Below, piece by piece: positions 61,034 to 64,000 of a stretch of 64,000 bases of DNA. A program made the translations under genes and the position numbers. Source of the DNA: UBA1765 sp045615885 (GTDB lineage Bacteria; Fibrobacterota; Fibrobacteria; Fibrobacterales; Fibrobacteraceae). The stretch lies in contig JAZLFR010000010.1 in assembly GCA_045615885.1 (NCBI GenBank), positions 1 to 64,000 on the forward strand, given 5' to 3'. Positions within the stretch are counted from its first letter, which is position 1. Each line of letters opens with the position of its first letter. The notes below the pieces were generated by a model. It was given only the letters and a program-made list of their open reading frames with translations. It searched no databases and was not told where the DNA came from.

Positions 61034-62035
61034 TCATGTTCCTGTAGAACGGACTTCATTAGAATACCAAAGTTCTGTTTGTGCATAATTGTTGCTTGGG
61101 CAACCAATTAAATTAATATCAAACTTTAAAGAGGCTTCAAGTTCTTCCTTAGCGCTGTGAATTCTCATGGAAAATGACCATCCTTCATCAAGTAAAATTT
61201 CTATAGTTGTTTTTGAATTTCGTTTAAAACGCATTTCTAAAAATTTGGTTGGCATTTTTAATTTTGGTACGCCAATTCTCGCTTTGATATTACCGGACTT
61301 TCTATTCAGCGTACCAGATATATTCATTGCCTCTATTCTGGTTGCTTCATTTTTTTCATCCATAATTACTTTGTAAAAATCTTTTGTTCCGATTAAATAA
61401 GATGTAAATTTTTTTGCAGCATGTTCATCTTCATTTGCAATGCGCCTTAATTCTTCTAGGAATGCATTTAAGATAGGAACGTATACATCATCTTCTTTAT
61501 TTAAAAGTTCACTCCATTTAGCAATGGTATTTTGTTTTCTTGCTTCCAATCGGGTGTTTTCCAAATCATCAAAAATTGGTCGAATCTTTGCAAAATATCT
61601 TTCAGAACAGTGAACTCCCATCCATTCTTTTCCAAAATCAATGGTTGATGACAATCTGGAATGTTTTACTGCATGATGATTGTGCTTGCAGGAAATTCCT
61701 ATTTCCCAAAGATCTCCATTTCTTATGCAGAGAACATCTCTTACATCGCCTCGTTTCCCGTTATCATCAGTTTGAATTTTCAAATCAAGTGTATTTCCCA
61801 AACACCCATTTTCTAGCATGGGTTCTAATGCACATAATTTGTTTACCGCAGAAAAAGCTCCAATATACATATTGTCACGATCGCTTTGAGACAATTTTTC
61901 ATAAGAAGATTTTGCTGTATGATATGCGGCATCATCGCGAACATTGATTACCTGATTCAAGGACAAAACATCTTGTAAAGCTTTTAAACAAGCGTATTCA
62001 AATGCTTTACCATTTTTTGTTTGAATTCCACTCAT
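61034..62035 (-). CDS. HaeIII-family type II restriction endonuclease
   Basis: 333 aa. The sequence follows the HaeIII endonuclease pattern: GKAFEYACLKAL, ALEPMLENGC, RGDVRDVLCIRNGDLWEIGISCKHNHHAVKHSRLSSTIDFGKEWMG, CSERYFAKIRPIFDDLE. The E-x-x-x-x-K-H-N-H-H segment probably supplies catalytic residues. Expected target GGCC, by family; the exact target cannot be read. Its start overlaps the methyltransferase stop by 4 bases (ATGA), with the methylase made first, the safe order. Lower GC than the housekeeping genes, consistent with transfer. Confidence 0.88.
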   Translation of the reverse strand: MSGIQTKNGKAFEYACLKALQDVLSLNQVINVRDDAAYHTAKSSYEKLSQSDRDNMYIGAFSAVNKLCALEPMLENGCLGNTLDLKIQTDDNGKRGDVRDVLCIRNGDLWEIGISCKHNHHAVKHSRLSSTIDFGKEWMGVHCSERYFAKIRPIFDDLENTRLEARKQNTIAKWSELLNKEDDVYVPILNAFLEELRRIANEDEHAAKKFTSYLIGTKDFYKVIMDEKNEATRIEAMNISGTLNRKSGNIKARIGVPKLKMPTKFLEMRFKRNSKTTIEILLDEGWSFSMRIHSAKEELEASLKFDINLIGCPSNNYAQTELWYSNEVRSTGT

Positions 62036-62985
62036 TTTGCCCCCTTATTTTCTAAATAGGGACGGATGTAGGTGGCGACAAATTTTGCCAGTTTTACAGG
62101 AACCGCATTCCCAATTTGTTTATACTTAGCGGTTAAATCTCCATAAAATTCCATATCTTGCGGAAAAGTCTGTATGGCAGCCGCTTCCTTATAGCTCAAT
62201 CGACGGGTTTTCTTTTCATCTCCAAATTTCCATAAGTCCTTGTCTAGTTTTTCCATATCAGGAGAACTGGGGTGAAGGGCCACCTGTTTTGCCATGGCAG
62301 GTACTGTAAATGAAACATCATCCCAACCCCTCTTACGGTTTCTAGACATAAAGCGGGACGAATATGGAGCCATACATATTTCATCCTTCTTTGCCACAGG
62401 AAAGTTTCCTATAGCATCTCTAAGAGTCATTGTCTCGCCGTTAGTTTCGGGTAGGGAAAATTTCTTTATTTTTAAATCTTTTCTAAAACCGGTAATAATT
62501 ACACGTTCACGATCTTGTGGTACACCAAAATTTTTTGCATTGACCAATTTGTAAAATATGTCATATCCGCACTTCCCGAAATCAGCAACAATGGCTTTAA
62601 TGATTTCTCCGTCACCCATTGTGAGAAGACCTTTAACATTTTCACCAATAAACGCTAAAGGTTGATTTTGCTTGACAAGCTTTACATAGTGTTTGTACAG
62701 AACATTACGCGAATCGTCTATTTTACGAGGTCCGCTCAAACTAAATCCCTGGCAAGGGAAACCGCCAAGCATAATGTCTGTTTGAGGAATCTTTGAAAAG
62801 TCTACCTTCGCAATATCACCGCAAATAACTTCAGCAGTCTTATTCCACTTTTTAAATGTTTCACAGGCACTTGGTTCAAAGTCATTGGCCCAAACAGTTT
62901 TAAAACCAGCCTGATCAAAGCCCATGTCTAAACCACCAGCTCCGCAAAACAGACTAGTTGCGGTAAAAATTCTTTTTTCAGTCAC
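62032..62985 (-). CDS. DNA (cytosine-5-)-methyltransferase, HaeIII-type
   Basis: 317 aa. All main C5-MTase motifs are present: I LFCGAGGLDMGF; IV catalytic Cys in GGFPCQGFSLSG; VI GENVKGLL; VIII FGVPQDRERV; IX-X region SYKEAAAIQTFPQDMEF and QIGNAVPVKLAKFV. The target-recognition part lies at about 180-260 (MAPYSSRFMSRNRKRGWDDVSF). It protects DNA from the overlapping HaeIII-family nuclease, so its target should be the same, probably GGCC. GGCC is frequent in this window, as expected if the methylase guards it. Confidence 0.93.
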   Translation of the reverse strand: MTEKRIFTATSLFCGAGGLDMGFDQAGFKTVWANDFEPSACETFKKWNKTAEVICGDIAKVDFSKIPQTDIMLGGFPCQGFSLSGPRKIDDSRNVLYKHYVKLVKQNQPLAFIGENVKGLLTMGDGEIIKAIVADFGKCGYDIFYKLVNAKNFGVPQDRERVIITGFRKDLKIKKFSLPETNGETMTLRDAIGNFPVAKKDEICMAPYSSRFMSRNRKRGWDDVSFTVPAMAKQVALHPSSPDMEKLDKDLWKFGDEKKTRRLSYKEAAAIQTFPQDMEFYGDLTAKYKQIGNAVPVKLAKFVATYIRPYLENKGAK

Positions 62986-63070
62986 ACGCGCTCCGGGTTA
63001 AAGGTTGAACCAGAGTTCAGCCCTTTGTTCGGAGCGATGTTCCTAGCCCGTTTTTGCGGTGGCACCTGAG

Positions 63071-63108
63071 CAAAACAAAAAAGGCGAGGAGCATTGCTGC
63101 TTCTCGCC
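63071..63108 (-). terminator. Strong intrinsic terminator, minus strand
   Basis: GGCGAGAAGCA and TGCTCCTCGCC (minus strand reading) form an 11-bp stem with one G-U; twelve T/G bases follow. It faces away from the restriction-modification genes' starts and insulates them from upstream transcription. Confidence 0.85.
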
Positions 63109-63187
63109 GAAAGTCGCGACATTCTACAAATGCAAAAACAAAACCCGATAGCAAAAACCGGCGCGGCCTATCAATGGTGCCATGCCT
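63083..63187 (-). ncRNA. Candidate small RNA (promoter-terminator unit)
   Basis: On the minus strand, -35 TTGCGC (63216-63221), a 16-base spacer and -10 TATAGT (63194-63199) predict transcription from about 63187. The transcript ends about 105 bases later in an 11-bp hairpin (63083-63108, loop TTGC) followed by TTTTTTGTTTTG. No known RNA family recognised. A 19-codon frame (MAPLIGRAGFCYRV...) lies inside, without a clear ribosome site. Confidence 0.35.
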
Positions 63188-63307
63188 AATTTTACTATAC
63201 GCCAAAAACGCCTTGGCGCAATTGCACAAAAGCAACGGAATGACCGCTGGGTACATTCCGCCCAGGGTACAATGCGCCCACGACATCAGTAGGCTTTCGA
63301 GATTTGT

Positions 63308-63643
63308 CTTATTCTTGGTTCTAGAAATTGTCGAAGTTTCAGATAACGAACAAGAGCAAAACTCATTAAGAATTTTGCTCGTTCAACATTACCTAACCAC
63401 GATTTAAAAGAAAGAGGGCGGAGGGGTTAATGCATTTACTTATCTGAGGCCTTCGACTGCCTGAACCAATAAATACAGAAACCCACGCCCCATAAAGGCC
63501 GCTTTGCGAATACGTATCCAAAATGTTGAATATGCACATTGCAAAACGTTGCCGACAAGATTGAATTGCCTGCAGACGTGAGTCCGTCTCATTCCTGGTT
63601 CAGAAAGGGTCGAAGTTTCAGATACGGAACAAGAGCAAAACTC
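63308..63643 (+). repeat. Pair of ~57-bp direct repeats
   Basis: Copies at 63308-63364 and 63588-63643 share TCGAAGTTTCAGATA and GAACAAGAGCAAAACTC with a few changes before them (CTTATTCTTGGTTCTAGAAA against CTCATTCCTGGTTCAGAAAG). The first copy is followed by a reverse complement of its end (TTTTGCTCGTTC), forming a hairpin; the second is not. Confidence 0.75.
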
Positions 63644-63824
63644 TCTATTTTTCTTGAATATAGAATTAAAATAATATCCGTGCAACTGAATTTGCGCAGA
63701 TTTGATTCAGAATCTCTAACATTTTAAGCAAAGAGCACATTCCCATAAACTTTCAAATCCCCGCTTGCCTTTTTCAAAAAATAGTTCATAATGACTTTTG
63801 TGTCTTAACCAAGGAAAGGGTTTT

Positions 63825-64000
63825 ATGGAACAGACTTTAATCACTCTCCCGACAATGAAACAGGTTATCGCTTTCTTTGGATGGGGCGAGAGCCTGCTTG
63901 CGCTTTCTGGCGTTAGCCTGGTTTTGGCGTTGTGCGCGGTGTTCTTTTTGGTTGTTGTGGGCTTTTTTATGAACCTGGCCGAAAAAGCGGAACTCAGCAT
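63825..64000 (+). CDS. N-terminal part of a membrane protein, cut by the window end
   Basis: ATG at 63825 after AAGGAAAGGG; the frame MEQTLITLPTMKQVIAFFGW then a long hydrophobic helix (SLVLALCAVFFLVVVGFFM) and NLAEKAELS is open to the last base. At least 58 residues. Family not recognised; too little is present to say more. Confidence 0.75.
   Translation, partial: MEQTLITLPTMKQVIAFFGWGESLLALSGVSLVLALCAVFFLVVVGFFMNLAEKAELS

Larger units (their letters stand above)
62986..63824. other. Long gene-poor stretch with repeats and a possible small RNA
   Basis: 839 bases without a convincing protein gene. It holds a promoter-like pair and strong terminator on the minus strand (63083-63221), a ~57-base direct repeat at 63308-63364 and 63588-63643, and an inverted repeat at 63354-63384. 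The open frame at 63054-63407 has a composition unlike the genes here and crosses the hairpin, so I do not call it a gene. Confidence 0.6.

Noticed and set aside
63054..63407. Protein gene of 117 codons in the RM-flanking gap
   Set aside because: It runs through a strong minus-strand terminator hairpin and a repeat copy, has no ribosome site, and its composition is unlike genes here.

Overview
The window looks like chromosomal DNA of a Fibrobacter-type bacterium (Fibrobacteres, gut cellulose degrader). The grounds are five secreted or lipid-anchored cellulases (three GH5, one GH8, one GH9), Ser-rich linkers and short beta-rich C-terminal sorting-like tails on secreted proteins, a diverged copy of the 'Fibrobacter succinogenes major paralogous domain', Gram-negative genes (lpxA, outer-membrane barrels ending in Phe, lipoproteins), and an HU protein with a long Lys/Ala tail. 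The species assignment is inference from gene content; I saw no rRNA or tRNA gene.

Layout. 1-598: tandem composite repeats. 599-3690: a tight run of a zinc-ribbon protein, two paralogous membrane proteins and an AI-2E family transporter. 3797-4198: HU. 4271-10277 (minus): NhaC-type antiporter, a large hybrid histidine kinase, a GT4 glycogen synthase. 10514-12466 (minus): DsbD. 12507-18910: an ECF-like sigma factor, a large secreted beta-propeller protein, a lipoprotein, the CCA enzyme, a GT2 glycosyltransferase and lpxA. 18961-35255: the biomass-binding and degrading region: a GH5 lipoprotein; a six-gene operon (secreted CBM-like protein, three outer-membrane barrels, a lipoprotein, a GH18-fold protein that has lost its catalytic acid); a second GH5; a CBM-like secreted protein; a GH8. 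35386-44162: a MoxR/Bat-type operon interrupted by composite repeats and by two four-helix-bundle (23S rRNA intervening-sequence type) genes. 44211-50607: a second hybrid kinase and a GtrA / FAD oxidoreductase / GT39-like membrane glycosylation set. 50632-52581: a GH5 with Ser linkers and three 4-Cys modules. 52761-55315: rpmH-rnpA-yidD-yidC. 55463-57289: a GH9. 57347-60359: three poorly known minus-strand genes, including a SLOG-fold protein. 60587-62985: a defence-like patch with a truncated nucleotidyltransferase and a HaeIII-type restriction-modification pair. 62986-63824: intergenic DNA with repeats and a possible small RNA. 63825-64000: start of a membrane protein.

The most unusual structure is in the Bat region and at the window's left end. 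A family of composite elements has a purine-rich arm, a core and a complementary pyrimidine-rich arm. The core is either a palindromic non-coding segment or, twice, a four-helix-bundle gene. The arms can pair in RNA, so in a polycistronic mRNA these look like the RNase III-excised intervening sequences known from 23S rRNA, but placed between protein genes. Related simple repeats, four copies of a 7-base unit each, sit inside the 5' ends of three Bat genes, just after a strong ribosome-binding site and start codon or within the signal peptide. Copy-number change there would shift the reading frame. The second candidate system is the six-gene surface operon at 20399-29982.
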